Origin: an uncultured Pseudomonadota bacterium
GTDB taxonomy: Bacteria; Myxococcota_A; UBA796; SXON01
Direction: 5' to 3'
DNA length: 64,000 bases
Assembly: GCA_903844155.1 (NCBI GenBank)
Contig: CAIMSU010000286.1
Coordinates: 1 to 64,000, forward strand
The notes beneath the pieces were generated by a model, which was not told where the DNA came from, did not search any database, and saw only the letters and a list, made by a program, of their open reading frames with translations. A program made the position numbers and the translations under genes. Shown here in pieces: positions 1-8,698 of the stretch; within the stretch, counting starts at the first letter, position 1; every line of letters starts with the position of its first letter.

Positions 1-10
1 AGGAGCTCCC

Positions 11-793
11 GTGAAACTCGGCGTCTGCATCAAGCAAGTCCCGGCCACCGACACCCGCGTGGTCATCAACCCCACCGCCTCCGGCATCCTCACCAACGAC
101 GTGAAGTGGGAGATCAACCCCTACGACGAGTACGCGCTGGAGGAGGCCGTGCGCCAGAAGGCCGCGGGAAAAGGCACCGAAGTGGTGCTGTTCACTGTCG
201 GCGGGGCCGACGCTGAGGCCCGCATGCGCGACGCCCTCGCGCGCGGCGCTGACCGGGTCGTGCGCGTGGAGGATCCTGCGCTCGCCGGTTCGGACGCCCT
301 CGGGTACGCCCGCGCGTTGGCGGCGGCGATCAAGGCCGAGGACATCGGTGCTGTGTTCTGCGGTCGGCAAGCGGTGGACGGCGACAACGGCGCGGTCCCG
401 GCGATGATCGCGGAGATCCTCGGTTGGGCGCAGGCGAGCTGGATCGACAAGGTCGGCCTTGAAGGCACCACCTTCACGGCGAACCGCGCAGCCGGCGGCG
501 GGGCGAAGGAAGTGGTGACGGGCTCTCTCCCGGCGGTGTTCACCTGCGACAAGGGCCTGAACGAGCCCCGCATGGCGAAGTTGATGGACATCATGTCGGC
601 GAAGAAGAAGCCGATCGTCGTGAAGAACCTCGCGGCGCTGGGCCTCGACGCCAGCGCAGTCGCCCCGCTCGTCAGCGAGACGGCAATGTCCCTCCCGCCC
701 GCGCGCCCGGCCGGCCGAAAGCTGACGGGCGACCCCGCGACCGTGGCCGCCGAGCTGGTGCACCTGCTCCGCTCCGAGGCGAAGGTCATCTGA
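11..793 (+). CDS. etfB: Electron transfer flavoprotein beta subunit
   Basis: A 260-residue protein matching the EtfB family over its whole length. It starts MKLGVCIKQVPATDTRV and carries the family region with VFCGRQAVDGDNGAVPAMIA around residues 115-135, which contributes to AMP binding at the subunit interface. EtfA/EtfB heterodimers carry electrons from acyl-CoA and other flavin dehydrogenases to the quinone pool. The start is GTG at position 11, chosen because AGGAG lies at positions 1-5 with 5-nt spacing. etfA follows 73 nt downstream on the same strand, the usual order. The dehydrogenase partners are not in the window. Confidence 0.96.
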   Translation: MKLGVCIKQVPATDTRVVINPTASGILTNDVKWEINPYDEYALEEAVRQKAAGKGTEVVLFTVGGADAEARMRDALARGADRVVRVEDPALAGSDALGYARALAAAIKAEDIGAVFCGRQAVDGDNGAVPAMIAEILGWAQASWIDKVGLEGTTFTANRAAGGGAKEVVTGSLPAVFTCDKGLNEPRMAKLMDIMSAKKKPIVVKNLAALGLDASAVAPLVSETAMSLPPARPAGRKLTGDPATVAAELVHLLRSEAKVI

Positions 794-802
794 ACCCCAA
801 GT

Positions 803-833
803 CGGCCCGACCGCGGGCCGCGACCCCATTTTT
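803..833 (+). terminator. Hairpin with T-run between etfB and etfA
   Basis: CGGCCC at 803-808 and GGGCCG at 815-820 can form a 6-bp stem with a 6-nt loop, followed by five T at 829-833. It lies in the etfB-etfA gap and could be a weak attenuator or processing site that sets the subunit ratio. The T-run is separated from the stem by eight bases, so a true intrinsic terminator is doubtful. Confidence 0.25.
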
Positions 834-866
834 CCGATTCCCAACTCTTGAATTCTGGAGACTCCC

Positions 867-1835
867 ATGAGCATCCTCGTCCTCTGTGAAACCGAATCCG
901 GAAACCCCCGGAAGTCCGCGTTTGAACTCCTCGGAAAGGCCAAGGCGCTCGGCCTCGGCACCGTCACCGCCCTCGTCCTCGGGCCTGCGGATGGCGCTTC
1001 CGTCGCGGCGCTCGGTGGCTACGGCGCCGACAGCGTCGTCCACTACAACGCCGCCGCCCTCGGCTCGCACACCACCGGCGCGGTCGTAAAGGCCCTCGCC
1101 AACGCCGTCGCAGCGACCGGCGCGACGATCGTCCTCGCGTCGGCCACCCAGATCAGCCGCGACGCGCTGCCCCGCCTGTCCGCCCGCATCGGGGCCGGGC
1201 TCGCGGTCGAGTGCACTGACCTTCGCAACGACGGCGGCACGCTCGTTGGAAGGCGCCCGATCTACGCCGGTAAGGCGTTGGTGGACGTACGCGTGTCCAG
1301 CCGGGTCGGCTTGTTCACCGTCCGCCCGAACTCCTTCCCGGTCGCCGCTTCCACCGGCGCCACCGCTCCCGTCACCACCAGCGACGGCGGCATCAGCGAC
1401 GCGGACATCGACGTGCGCGTCGTGCAAACCCTCGCGCCCGAGTCCAAGCAGGTCGATCTGACCGAAGCCGACCGCATCGTCAGCGGCGGGCGCTCGCTCA
1501 AGTCCAAAGAGCAGTTCGACGCCGTCATCCGTCCCCTCGCCGCCGCCGTCCACGCCACGCCCGGCGCCTCGCGCGCTGCCGTCGACGCTGGCTACGCGCA
1601 CCACGGCGATCAGGTGGGACAGACCGGCAAAGTTGTCAACCCCTCGCTGTACATCGCGATGGGCATCTCGGGCGCCATCCAGCACCTCGCGGGCATGCGC
1701 ACGTCGCGCGTGATCGTCGCGGTGAACAAGGACGCGGACGCGCCGATCTTCCAGTACGCGACGTACGGAATCGTCGGCGATCTGTTCGAGTACGCGCCGT
1801 TGTTGCAGCGGGAGTTTGAGAAGATGCTGGCGTAG
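867..1835 (+). CDS. etfA: Electron transfer flavoprotein alpha subunit
   Basis: A 322-residue EtfA. The C-terminal FAD-binding domain shows [20 protein letters not shown] (about residues 250-269), HLAGM, and [23 protein letters not shown], which are the FAD-binding signatures of the family. It pairs with EtfB to make the FAD/AMP electron carrier. ATG at 867 is preceded by GGAG at 857-860. The stop codon TAG shares its last base with the GTG start of the next gene, so the downstream glycosyltransferase is probably translationally coupled although functionally unrelated. Confidence 0.96.
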   Translation: MSILVLCETESGNPRKSAFELLGKAKALGLGTVTALVLGPADGASVAALGGYGADSVVHYNAAALGSHTTGAVVKALANAVAATGATIVLASATQISRDALPRLSARIGAGLAVECTDLRNDGGTLVGRRPIYAGKALVDVRVSSRVGLFTVRPNSFPVAASTGATAPVTTSDGGISDADIDVRVVQTLAPESKQVDLTEADRIVSGGRSLKSKEQFDAVIRPLAAAVHATPGASRAAVDAGYAHHGDQVGQTGKVVNPSLYIAMGISGAIQHLAGMRTSRVIVAVNKDADAPIFQYATYGIVGDLFEYAPLLQREFEKMLA

Positions 1836-3481
1836 TGCGCCGGGTCTTTCTCGTGGCGGCGTGTGCGGCGTCGTTCGCAGCGGCGTGCCTGGGCGCAGCG
1901 GTGACAGCCCCTGCGGCGGTGACGGACGCGTCGGTGCTCGCGTTCGTCGCCGCGGGCATCGTTGTCTGGGCTGGAGTGGGCGCGGCGATGTCTCCGGGGG
2001 CGGAGACTGGGGCTTCGAGCGGCCAGACAGGCCTCAAAAGTCGCCAATCCGATCGTGACCGGGTTCAAATGTCGCCGACGGCCCCGGGCGACGGCAGCGC
2101 CAGCTCCGAGAGCGATCGGCCCGTGGGGTTCCACCGGGAAAAATGGGCCTTCACCCGTACGGAGCCGCAGGCCACGCCACCGCCCGACCCCGCGACGCCT
2201 GCAAATCTGCGCCCGGATCCGCCCCGCGAGGATCGGCGGCGACTTTTGACCCCGGTCAGCCCCGGCACGGCGACATTTGGACCCGGTCAGGCACGCCAAA
2301 CCGCCCTCATCCTGCTCGCCGCCACGCTCGTCCGCCTCGCCTGGCTCCTCGCGCCACCCGTCTACTCCGACGACGTCTACCGCTACGTCTGGGAAGGCCG
2401 GGTCTGGGCCGCCGGACACAACCCCTTCGCCCTCGCGCCCAACGACCCCGCGCTCACAGGGCTCCGTGACGCCGCCATCTGGCCGCACGTCAACCACCCC
2501 GAACTCTCGAGTATCTACCCACCGTTCGCGCAGCTCCTGTTCGTGCTGCTCGCCCCCGGCGGCCTCCTCGCCTGGAAGCTGATCGCCACCCTCGCAGACG
2601 TTGGGACTTGCTTTTTGCTCGCTCGCCGGTCGGCTCGCTCGGCTCTGCTCTGGGCCCTCCTGCCGCTGACCGCGGTTGAGTCCGCGGGCTCCGGCCACCT
2701 CGAGTCCATCGCGATCTTCTGCACTTTAGCCGCCCTCTCCACCACAGCGATCGCCCGCCCGCCCGCCACCGCCCCCCCCTCGCCCGCCCAAAACCTATCA
2801 AAACCGACGACGTCACTTTTGATACCCCCGCGAGCCGCTGCCATCGCGCTGGCCTGGGTAGCCGCGATGCTCAAGCTGCTGCCTGCGGTCACGCTGCTGC
2901 CGCTCCTGCGCACCCCGCGCGCCTGGGCGCTCGCAATCGTCGCCACCATCCTCGCCTTTCTCCCGATCCTCGCCGCCGGACCCCACCTCCTCGCCGGGTT
3001 CAATGCCTACCGCGACCACTGGTCCTTCAACGGCAGCGCGTACCCGCTGCTCGGCGCGCTCGCCGCCGACGCTGGGCTGACCGGCGACCCGGCGCGCACG
3101 CTCCTTCAAGTGCTTGGCGCGACCATTCTCGCAGGGCAGGCATGGCGTCTCCGTCACGCCCCTCCCGCCGAAGCTGCCGTTTCCCTCACCATGACCGCGA
3201 CCGCCGCTTTCGTGCTTTTATCGCCCACAGTTCACCCCTGGTACGTCCTCTGGCCCCTGTCCGTCGCGCTGTGGATCGGCGGACCGTCCAGCGCGACCTG
3301 GACCCTCGCGGCCGTCCTCGTCCCCGTCGCCTACCGCGTGCTCGGTACGCTCCACGACGGCGTGTGGCACGAGGATCCGCTGACGAGGTGGGTGATCTGG
3401 GGGCCGGTGTGGGCGATGGTCGGGCGCGGGGCCTGGCACTCGCGTGCGCGTCAGCGCCTTTTCTTGGGCTCATCCTCGTGA
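1835..3481 (+). CDS. Multi-pass membrane glycosyltransferase (GT-C type), interrupted by two in-frame repeat elements
   Basis: A 548-residue integral membrane protein. After two N-terminal hydrophobic helices (about 1-52) comes a charged, Pro-rich stretch (about 64-151) that is entirely encoded by an inverted-repeat element. The catalytic-type segment [18 protein letters not shown] follows, with an acidic pair in the first outer loop as in GT-C polyprenyl-phosphate sugar transferases (mannosyltransferase/GT87-like). About eight more helices follow. Residues about 320-330 ([10 protein letters not shown]) are encoded by a palindromic repeat in a loop. GTG start at 1835 overlaps the etfA stop by one base. 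The sugar and acceptor are unknown. Both insertions keep the frame and avoid the conserved helices, so the protein may still work. Confidence 0.75.
   Translation: MRRVFLVAACAASFAAACLGAAVTAPAAVTDASVLAFVAAGIVVWAGVGAAMSPGAETGASSGQTGLKSRQSDRDRVQMSPTAPGDGSASSESDRPVGFHREKWAFTRTEPQATPPPDPATPANLRPDPPREDRRRLLTPVSPGTATFGPGQARQTALILLAATLVRLAWLLAPPVYSDDVYRYVWEGRVWAAGHNPFALAPNDPALTGLRDAAIWPHVNHPELSSIYPPFAQLLFVLLAPGGLLAWKLIATLADVGTCFLLARRSARSALLWALLPLTAVESAGSGHLESIAIFCTLAALSTTAIARPPATAPPSPAQNLSKPTTSLLIPPRAAAIALAWVAAMLKLLPAVTLLPLLRTPRAWALAIVATILAFLPILAAGPHLLAGFNAYRDHWSFNGSAYPLLGALAADAGLTGDPARTLLQVLGATILAGQAWRLRHAPPAEAAVSLTMTATAAFVLLSPTVHPWYVLWPLSVALWIGGPSSATWTLAAVLVPVAYRVLGTLHDGVWHEDPLTRWVIWGPVWAMVGRGAWHSRARQRLFLGSSS
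2026..2289. repeat. MITE-like element with paired tandem units inverted at its two ends, inside a coding sequence
   Basis: Four copies of a roughly 20-bp unit. Two are direct on the left: unit 1 at 2026-2045 (core TCAAAAGTCGCC, 2034-2045) and unit 2 at 2057-2077. Two are inverted on the right: unit 3 at 2238-2258 and unit 4 at 2268-2288. Units 1 and 3 share a perfect 12-bp core; units 2 and 4 match at 20 of 21 positions. Spacing between units is 30-31 bp at both ends, and the right end terminates in CA. Two tandem terminal repeats per end is the layout of IS21-family ends, so a deletion derivative of such an element is a reasonable inference. No transposase is inside. The element is translated in frame. 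Confidence 0.7.
2796..2824. repeat. 29-bp palindromic repeat, copy 1 (in coding sequence)
   Basis: TATCAAAA at 2796-2803 and TTTTGATA at 2817-2824 are exact reverse complements around a CGACGACGTC core. The reverse complement of 22147-22175 matches this copy at 27 of 29 positions. This copy is translated within the glycosyltransferase as part of a Pro-rich loop. Confidence 0.8.
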
Positions 3482-3597
3482 ATTCGCCACCGGCGCGGTC
3501 GTTCCCACTCCCTTGAGCAACCTGCGCGAGTCCGAGCAACGTGCTGGAATCGGGCGAAAACGTTGGCTGATCCCCGAACGTCGGCCGAGCCGTCGAC

Positions 3598-4212
3598 TTA
3601 GGGCGTTTGCGGCGTGTTCTCGCCCACACGGTCCAACGCCCACCACTCGCTGACGTCAAACTCCACGGCTTCGAAGGGCTGAAGCCGCGCGGGCGCGTTG
3701 CCGACGGCGCCGAGGTTGAACACCCAGTTCTTGCCGTCGTGCTCGTAGACCTCGATGGACCGCTGCTCCGGGTGGACGAGCCATGCCCACTTCACGCCGG
3801 AGCGCCCGTACCACTCCATCTTCCGGATGCGGTCATGGCTCTCGGTTCCGGGGGAGAGCACCTCGCAGATCCAGTCGGGAGCGAGCTCCATTCCCGCGGC
3901 ATCCGGCACTACAGGCAGGCGCTCGCGTTTCCAGCCGGCGAGGTCTGGGACGAGGACCAGCTCGGTGGGGACCGGGTGACCGAGGTGCAGCTCGACCCTC
4001 ATCAGCATGCGCCAGCCGCCGGGGCCGCGGGTTGTGTTGCGGCGGGCGAACGCGTTTCCGAGGTCCGCGGAGATCGCGGAGAGCGTCGCGGCGTGGCGAT
4101 TGCCGGGGTGCGTCGCCGTGAACAAGGCCCCGTCGATCAGCTCGGCGATGAAGATCTCGGGCAGGGCGACGAGATCGGCGTAGGTGGCGCGGGTTCGCAC
4201 GGGAGCTTCCAT
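3598..4212 (-). CDS. Uma2 family (DUF820) PD-(D/E)XK nuclease-like protein
   Basis: A 204-residue protein when started at ATG 4212 (MEAPVRTRATYADLVALPE). It has the Uma2 layout: an N-terminal ELIDGALF element, the LVLVPDLAGW strand, WICEVLSPGTES containing the nuclease-like Glu, KMEWYGRSGVKWAWLVHPEQ, and EVYEHDGKNW. Uma2 proteins are common, multicopy and of unclear biological role; a restriction-endonuclease-like fold is established for the family. A second Uma2 gene lies at 52172-52717. A longer frame upstream lacks family similarity and overlaps a divergent gene, so the shorter start is preferred. Confidence 0.88.
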   Translation of the reverse strand: MEAPVRTRATYADLVALPEIFIAELIDGALFTATHPGNRHAATLSAISADLGNAFARRNTTRGPGGWRMLMRVELHLGHPVPTELVLVPDLAGWKRERLPVVPDAAGMELAPDWICEVLSPGTESHDRIRKMEWYGRSGVKWAWLVHPEQRSIEVYEHDGKNWVFNLGAVGNAPARLQPFEAVEFDVSEWWALDRVGENTPQTP

Positions 4213-4314
4213 GGGAGAACCATAGCGCGAACCAAGACGCACACCCGAAACGCCTGACCGCACACCGGCTGCACGTCTGACCGAGTACGCTCCAACCGGG
4301 AAGCAGGCCGCTCC

Positions 4315-4773
4315 ATGCCCTCCAAGTTCACACCGCCGCCGGACCGATCCGGGATCCGATTGCTCGGCTTTTTCGCGATCCTTCCAACCCTGGTCGCGAT
4401 CAGTTGGGCGCTCCAGGGCGCGGCCCACGGGCTGCGCCTGGCGCGGGAGTGGGCTGCAGATGACGCCGCAAAGAACCTCAGTCTGGTCGTAGCGTGGTGC
4501 CCGACAGACGGGGGTGATGACTGCGGGCTGGGGATGTGGCTTCCCTGGTACGTCGAGGACTTGCACGACGCCTTGAACGAGCGGGGCGTCCCGATCTCCT
4601 GGCCCGCGGCGAACATGCTGTCCGCGTTGGAGATTCCGGCCATCATCAGCCCGTCCGCGATCGCTGGGCTCCTTGCGCTGTGCACGGGTCGGTGGGGCTG
4701 GCTTGTCGTGGCCGGCGGCTGGTTCGTGCTGCTGTTTGCCGGGCTTGTCGCGGCCATCACGCTAGGGGAGTGA
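4315..4773 (+). CDS. Hypothetical small membrane protein
   Basis: A 152-residue protein with an N-terminal hydrophobic helix (LLGFFAILPTLVAISWAL, about 18-35) and two adjacent C-terminal helices (about 103-148), separated by a soluble loop with the only two loop cysteines (AWCPTDGGDDCGLGMW). No family recognised. The two loop cysteines could form a disulfide if the loop is outside the membrane. It is divergent from the Uma2 gene and convergent with fusA. Start ATG at 4315 is the first in frame; no clear ribosome site is visible. Confidence 0.55.
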   Translation: MPSKFTPPPDRSGIRLLGFFAILPTLVAISWALQGAAHGLRLAREWAADDAAKNLSLVVAWCPTDGGDDCGLGMWLPWYVEDLHDALNERGVPISWPAANMLSALEIPAIISPSAIAGLLALCTGRWGWLVVAGGWFVLLFAGLVAAITLGE

Positions 4774-4870
4774 AGGCTCACGGTCACCCGCCCCGATTCA
4801 ACGCGGCGTCCCACAGCCAGATCCCAACCCGGCGCGAGGCCGGGCGAGCCGCCCAAAGGATGCCCGAAAA

Positions 4871-4922
4871 CCCCCCTCCGCCCTTCGGGCGCCCCTACCC
4901 GCCGGCGGAGCCCGGAGGGGGG
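4871..4922 (-). terminator. G+C-rich inverted repeat downstream of fusA
   Basis: CCCCCCTCCG at 4871-4880 is the reverse complement of CGGAGGGGGG at 4913-4922, with a second small hairpin (GCCCTTCGGGC) inside the loop. It lies about 70 nt past the fusA stop and between converging transcripts. There is no T-run, so it is at best a pause or Rho-associated site. Confidence 0.3.
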
Positions 4923-4992
4923 AGGAAAGGCCAGAGTCCTCCCGCCCGTGGGACGGTGGACGCTCCCCCCTCGCCGGGAGAAACCCGCGCCG

Positions 4993-7095
4993 CTACCCGT
5001 TCTTCTTCTCGTCCCGGAACTTCTTCACGAGGTCCTCGGTCACGTTGTTCGGCGCTTGCGAGTAGCGCGCGAACTCCATGGTGAACTCGGCCTTGCCTTG
5101 CGTCGCAGAGCGCAGCGTGGTGGAGTACCCGAACATCTCGGCGAGCGGAACTTCGGCCTCCAACTTGGAGAAGCCCTCATTCTCCTCACTGCCGACGATG
5201 ATGCCGCGGCGCTGCATGATCGTGCCGACCATGGAGCCGTGGAACTCGGCGGGGCCGTCGATGCCGACCTTCATGATCGGCTCCAGCACGATGGGCTTGG
5301 CCTTGGCATACGCCTCCTTGAACCCGCCGATCGCGGCGAGCTGGAAGGCGATGTCCGAGGAGTCGACCGCGTGGAAGGCGCCGTCGATGATCGTCATCCG
5401 AACGCCCGAAACCGGAGAGCCGGTGAGCTCGCCCTTGTCGAGGCACTTCTTGAAGCCCTTGTCGCACGACGAGATGAACTCGCGCGGAATGGAGCCGCCG
5501 GAGATGTCGTCCACGAACTCGTAGGGGCCCTCGATCGGCTCCATGTAGCCGGCAACGCGGCCGTACTGGCCGGAGCCGCCGGTCTGCTTGCGGTGCGTGT
5601 AGTTGAAGTCGGCGCGCTGGCTGACGGTCTCGCGGTAGGCGACGCGAGGGGGCGAGGAGATGACCTCGCACGCGTACTCGCGCTTCATGCGCTCGATGTA
5701 GACCTCGAGGTGCAGCTCGCCCATGCCGGCGATGATGACCTCGCCGGTGTCGGGGTCGGAGCTGACGCGGAAGGTCGGATCTTCGCGGGAGAACCGCTGG
5801 AGCGCCTTGCCGAGGTTGTTCGTCGCAGAAGCGAGCTTCGGCTTGATGGTCAGGCTGATGACCGCCGCGGGGACGTGGATGGAGCTCATCGCCACGTCGA
5901 GCGAGCCGTCGTGGAACGTGTCGCCCGAGGAGCAATCCACGCCGAAGATCGCGATGATGTCGCCGGCGCAGGCCTCCTCGATCTCCTGCATGTCGTTGGA
6001 GTGCATGCGGACGAGGCGGCCGACCTTGAGCGACTTCTTGGTGCGCGCATTGTGGATGGTGTCGCCCTTGCGAACGGTGCCCTGGTAAATGCGCAGGTAG
6101 GTGAGCTGGCCGTAGCGCCCGTCTTCCAGCTTGAACGCCAGCATCAGCAGCGGACCCTTGGGGTCGCTGGGGATGATGATCTTGGCCTCGTTGTTGTCAA
6201 GGTCCACGGCGTCGTTCGGCACGTCCGGCGGCGCGGGCAGGTACAACAGCACGCCGTCCAGCAGGCGCTGCACGCCCTTGTTCTTGTAGGCGCTGCCGAG
6301 CATCACGGGCACGAGCTTGAGCGCGATGGTGGCCTTGCGGATCGCAGCAACGAGCGTCTGTTCCTGCACTTCTTCCATCAGGATCTGCTCGGTGAGGTCG
6401 TCGGAGAACATCGAGACGTTGTCGAGCAGCTCTTCGCGGTAGATCTTCGCTTCGTCCAGCATCTCCGCCGGGATGTCGCTGACGGTGATGATCTCGCCGT
6501 TGTCGCCCGAAAAGGTGAACGCCTTCATCTTGACGAGATCGATGTGGCCCTGGTGCTTCTCTTCCAGGCCGATCGGGAGCTGGAGCATCACGGCGTTGTG
6601 GCCGAGCTTCTCCTTGAGCTGCTGGCGGACGCGCAGGGGGTTGGCGCCCTGACGGTCACACTTGTTGACGAACGCGATGCGCGGCACGTTGTAGCGGCGC
6701 ATCTGCCGGTCGACGGTCAGGGACTGGGACTGCACGCCGGCCACCGCGCAGAGCACGAGAATGGCCCCGTCCAGCACGCGAAGGGCGCGCTCGACCTCGA
6801 TCGTGAAGTCGACGTGCCCGGGCGTGTCGATGATGTTGATGTGGTGCTCGACCGCATTGGGGTCCTGCGTGTTCTTCCACTCGCAGTGCGTCGCGGCCGA
6901 CTGGATCGTGATGCCGCGCTCGCGCTCGAGATCCATGGAGTCCATGGTCGCGCCGACGCCGTCCTTGCCCTTCACCTCGTGGATGGCGTGGATCATGCCG
7001 GTGTAGAACAGGATGCGCTCGGTCAGCGTCGTCTTGCCCGAGTCGATGTGGGCGCTGATGCCGATGTTCCGGATGATGCTGAGGTCGGTGATCAT
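4993..7095 (-). CDS. fusA: Translation elongation factor G, mitochondrial-like (spdEFG1) type
   Basis: A 700-residue EF-G, the GTPase that drives translocation on the ribosome. G motifs are visible: AHIDSGKTT (G1), RERGITI (G2), DTPGH (G3), NKCD (G4). Domain IV and V features such as GGSGQYGRV and [14 protein letters not shown] are present. The N-terminus ([20 protein letters not shown] with [17 protein letters not shown]) resembles the mitochondrial-type EF-G1 lineage known from spirochaetes, planctomycetes, deltaproteobacteria and mitochondria rather than the rpsLG-fusA-tuf operon type. Consistent with that, no ribosomal protein genes are nearby. ATG at 7095 has GGAG 5 nt upstream. Confidence 0.95.
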   Translation of the reverse strand: MITDLSIIRNIGISAHIDSGKTTLTERILFYTGMIHAIHEVKGKDGVGATMDSMDLERERGITIQSAATHCEWKNTQDPNAVEHHINIIDTPGHVDFTIEVERALRVLDGAILVLCAVAGVQSQSLTVDRQMRRYNVPRIAFVNKCDRQGANPLRVRQQLKEKLGHNAVMLQLPIGLEEKHQGHIDLVKMKAFTFSGDNGEIITVSDIPAEMLDEAKIYREELLDNVSMFSDDLTEQILMEEVQEQTLVAAIRKATIALKLVPVMLGSAYKNKGVQRLLDGVLLYLPAPPDVPNDAVDLDNNEAKIIIPSDPKGPLLMLAFKLEDGRYGQLTYLRIYQGTVRKGDTIHNARTKKSLKVGRLVRMHSNDMQEIEEACAGDIIAIFGVDCSSGDTFHDGSLDVAMSSIHVPAAVISLTIKPKLASATNNLGKALQRFSREDPTFRVSSDPDTGEVIIAGMGELHLEVYIERMKREYACEVISSPPRVAYRETVSQRADFNYTHRKQTGGSGQYGRVAGYMEPIEGPYEFVDDISGGSIPREFISSCDKGFKKCLDKGELTGSPVSGVRMTIIDGAFHAVDSSDIAFQLAAIGGFKEAYAKAKPIVLEPIMKVGIDGPAEFHGSMVGTIMQRRGIIVGSEENEGFSKLEAEVPLAEMFGYSTTLRSATQGKAEFTMEFARYSQAPNNVTEDLVKKFRDEKKNG

Positions 7096-7156
7096 GAAAG
7101 CTCCGCGGGCGCGGCGTCTACCCTGTGGGGGGGGCTATGGCAACCTCTGCCCGCCC

Positions 7157-7570
7157 CTACGGCACCTGGTCGGGATCCCAGGTGCCGACAGGCCCATGCT
7201 CGCTCATCAGCCGGAGCTCAACCTGCGCCTTGGGGCGAAACCCGAAGCTTTTGGCCCAGTGCAGCAACAGAAAATCGCTCACGAAGCTCATGGTGCCCAC
7301 GCCGCGCAGCTCGGTGTCCAGCGTGCGATACCCCGGCATCCGGGCCTCCACGTACGTCGAGCCGAACATGGGGATCTTCAGCACGACGGGCGAGTCGCCG
7401 ACCTCCGTCTGCTTGCGGTACACCACCGCACCGGCGGGAAACGTCGTGACTTCGACGCGATGAATGCAGCCGAGGAGGAGGAGCGCGAACACACGCGCAC
7501 GTAACCGACGTCGCCGCGCGGGATCCGCCGGGGTAGAGCGGCGCCGCCCCGGAGCCGCCTTGTCGACCAT
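7157..7570 (-). CDS. PEGA-like domain lipoprotein
   Basis: Starting at ATG 7570 the protein has 137 residues: an Arg-rich leader, a lipobox LLLLGC, then HRVEVTTFPAGAVVYRKQTEVGDSP and VEARMPGYRTLDTELR, which match the PEGA surface-domain pattern (a carbohydrate- or peptidoglycan-associated beta fold). The leader before the lipobox is long for a lipoprotein; an internal GTG just ahead of FALLLLGC is an alternative start. With the ATG start it overlaps the divergent methyltransferase start by about 11 nt. Likely an outer-membrane-anchored envelope protein; function unknown. Confidence 0.7.
   Translation of the reverse strand: MVDKAAPGRRRSTPADPARRRRLRARVFALLLLGCIHRVEVTTFPAGAVVYRKQTEVGDSPVVLKIPMFGSTYVEARMPGYRTLDTELRGVGTMSFVSDFLLLHWAKSFGFRPKAQVELRLMSEHGPVGTWDPDQVP
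7161..7186 (-). terminator. Perfect 9-bp hairpin at the 3-prime end of the PEGA lipoprotein gene
   Basis: GGCACCTGG at 7161-7169 and CCAGGTGCC at 7178-7186 are exact reverse complements with an 8-nt loop. The hairpin lies within the last codons of the lipoprotein gene and just upstream of fusA on the same strand. It could terminate or stabilise the transcript, but no T-run follows. Confidence 0.3.
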
Positions 7571-8339
7571 CGTCCCGCCCGCCTCCATCGATCGGCACGT
7601 CCACGCCCACTTCACGGCCCGCGCCGCCCGTTACAACGAGTCCAGCCACTGGGTCACCGACCCCGCGCTGGGCGCGCTCACCTACGCCCTCGTGGACCCG
7701 CAACCGGACTCTGCCGTGTTGGACGTCGCCTGCGGAACCGGCCTCGTCTCCCGTGAATTCACCGGTCGCGTTGGTCGCCTGGTCGGCGTGGACATCACGC
7801 AGGCGATGTTTGACCAGGCCGCCCCCTTCGTGGACGAGCTCGCGGAGGCCCCGGGTGAGGCACTTCCCTTCGCGAACGCCACGTTTGACCGCGTCGTCTG
7901 CCGTCAGGGCATCCAGTTCATGCGTGACGCCGAGGCCGTGGCCGAGATGTACCGCGTCCTGAAGCCCGGCGGACGCGTGGTCCTTGTGCATTTGTGCGCC
8001 TACGGCGCCGAGGATCGCGACGAGTACTTCGAAATCCTCCGCCTCCGCAACGCCGCGCGCCGCAACTTCTACCTGCGCGAGGATCTGAGCCGCCTCCTCA
8101 CAAACGCCGGTTTCACCTCGGTAGCCGTCCACGACTACATCTCCGTCGAGGACGTGGACGTCTGGTCCAACACCGGCGCCATCGCCGAGGCCGACCGCGA
8201 GGGCATCCGCGCGGTCTACCGCACCGCCTCGCCCGCCTTCCAGCGCCTCCACGCCGCGCAGGTCACGCGCGCCGATGGGCTCGAGCGCATCGTCGACAAC
8301 ATGCTGTTCGGCATCGCCGTCGGCGTCAAACCCCGCTGA
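7560..8339 (+). CDS. Class I SAM-dependent methyltransferase (UbiE/Methyltransf_11 type)
   Basis: A 259-residue protein from a TTG start at 7560, chosen because GGAG sits at 7551-7554 and because similarity begins here (HFTARAARYNESSHW). SAM-binding motif I is AVLDVACGTGLVSREF (about residues 50-65). Motif II-III regions follow (LVGVDITQAMFDQA, ALPFANATFDRVVCRQGIQF) and the family YRVLKPGGRVVLV. Substrate unknown; small-molecule methylation is typical. A 114-residue membrane protein gene follows 8 nt downstream. Confidence 0.85.
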   Translation: MSTIVPPASIDRHVHAHFTARAARYNESSHWVTDPALGALTYALVDPQPDSAVLDVACGTGLVSREFTGRVGRLVGVDITQAMFDQAAPFVDELAEAPGEALPFANATFDRVVCRQGIQFMRDAEAVAEMYRVLKPGGRVVLVHLCAYGAEDRDEYFEILRLRNAARRNFYLREDLSRLLTNAGFTSVAVHDYISVEDVDVWSNTGAIAEADREGIRAVYRTASPAFQRLHAAQVTRADGLERIVDNMLFGIAVGVKPR

Positions 8340-8347
8340 GGCCCGCC

Positions 8348-8692
8348 ATGCGCTCCCCGTTTGACGCCGGCCACGACTTCGGGACCAGCCTCCGCGAGCG
8401 GGGGCCGCGGACAGTCGGCGTCTACACCACGGTATTCGGCGCGGTTTGCCTAGCCGCAACCTACATTTCGGTCACGCAGTTCCAGACGATCTGGGCGCCC
8501 GTGATGATCTTCGGGAGCTTGTGCACCCCCTTCGGCCTCTGGACCCTCGCGACCGGGCGCCTCGACAGCAGCCCTGGCAACCCATTGTGGTGGAAGGTGG
8601 GTTTCTACGCCCTCATCGGCCTGTCGGTGGCGGCGGGGTTCTGGGTGTACGTCGCGCTCACCGCGCACCCGATGGTCGCCGGTCACATGTGA
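8348..8692 (+). CDS. Hypothetical small membrane protein (three predicted helices)
   Basis: A 114-residue protein with hydrophobic segments at about 26-43, 49-66 and 82-105 and a soluble N-terminus. No family recognised. ATG at 8348 is 8 nt after the methyltransferase stop, suggesting co-transcription. It converges on hutH with 6 nt between stops. Confidence 0.6.
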   Translation: MRSPFDAGHDFGTSLRERGPRTVGVYTTVFGAVCLAATYISVTQFQTIWAPVMIFGSLCTPFGLWTLATGRLDSSPGNPLWWKVGFYALIGLSVAAGFWVYVALTAHPMVAGHM

Positions 8693-8698
8693 CGGGCC

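Noticed and set aside
4948-7449. Very long open frame of 833 codons on the plus strand opposite fusA
   Set aside because: It is the antisense shadow of a conserved, complete EF-G gene in G+C-rich DNA; its translation is Arg/Val/Leu/Asp-rich and matches no family.
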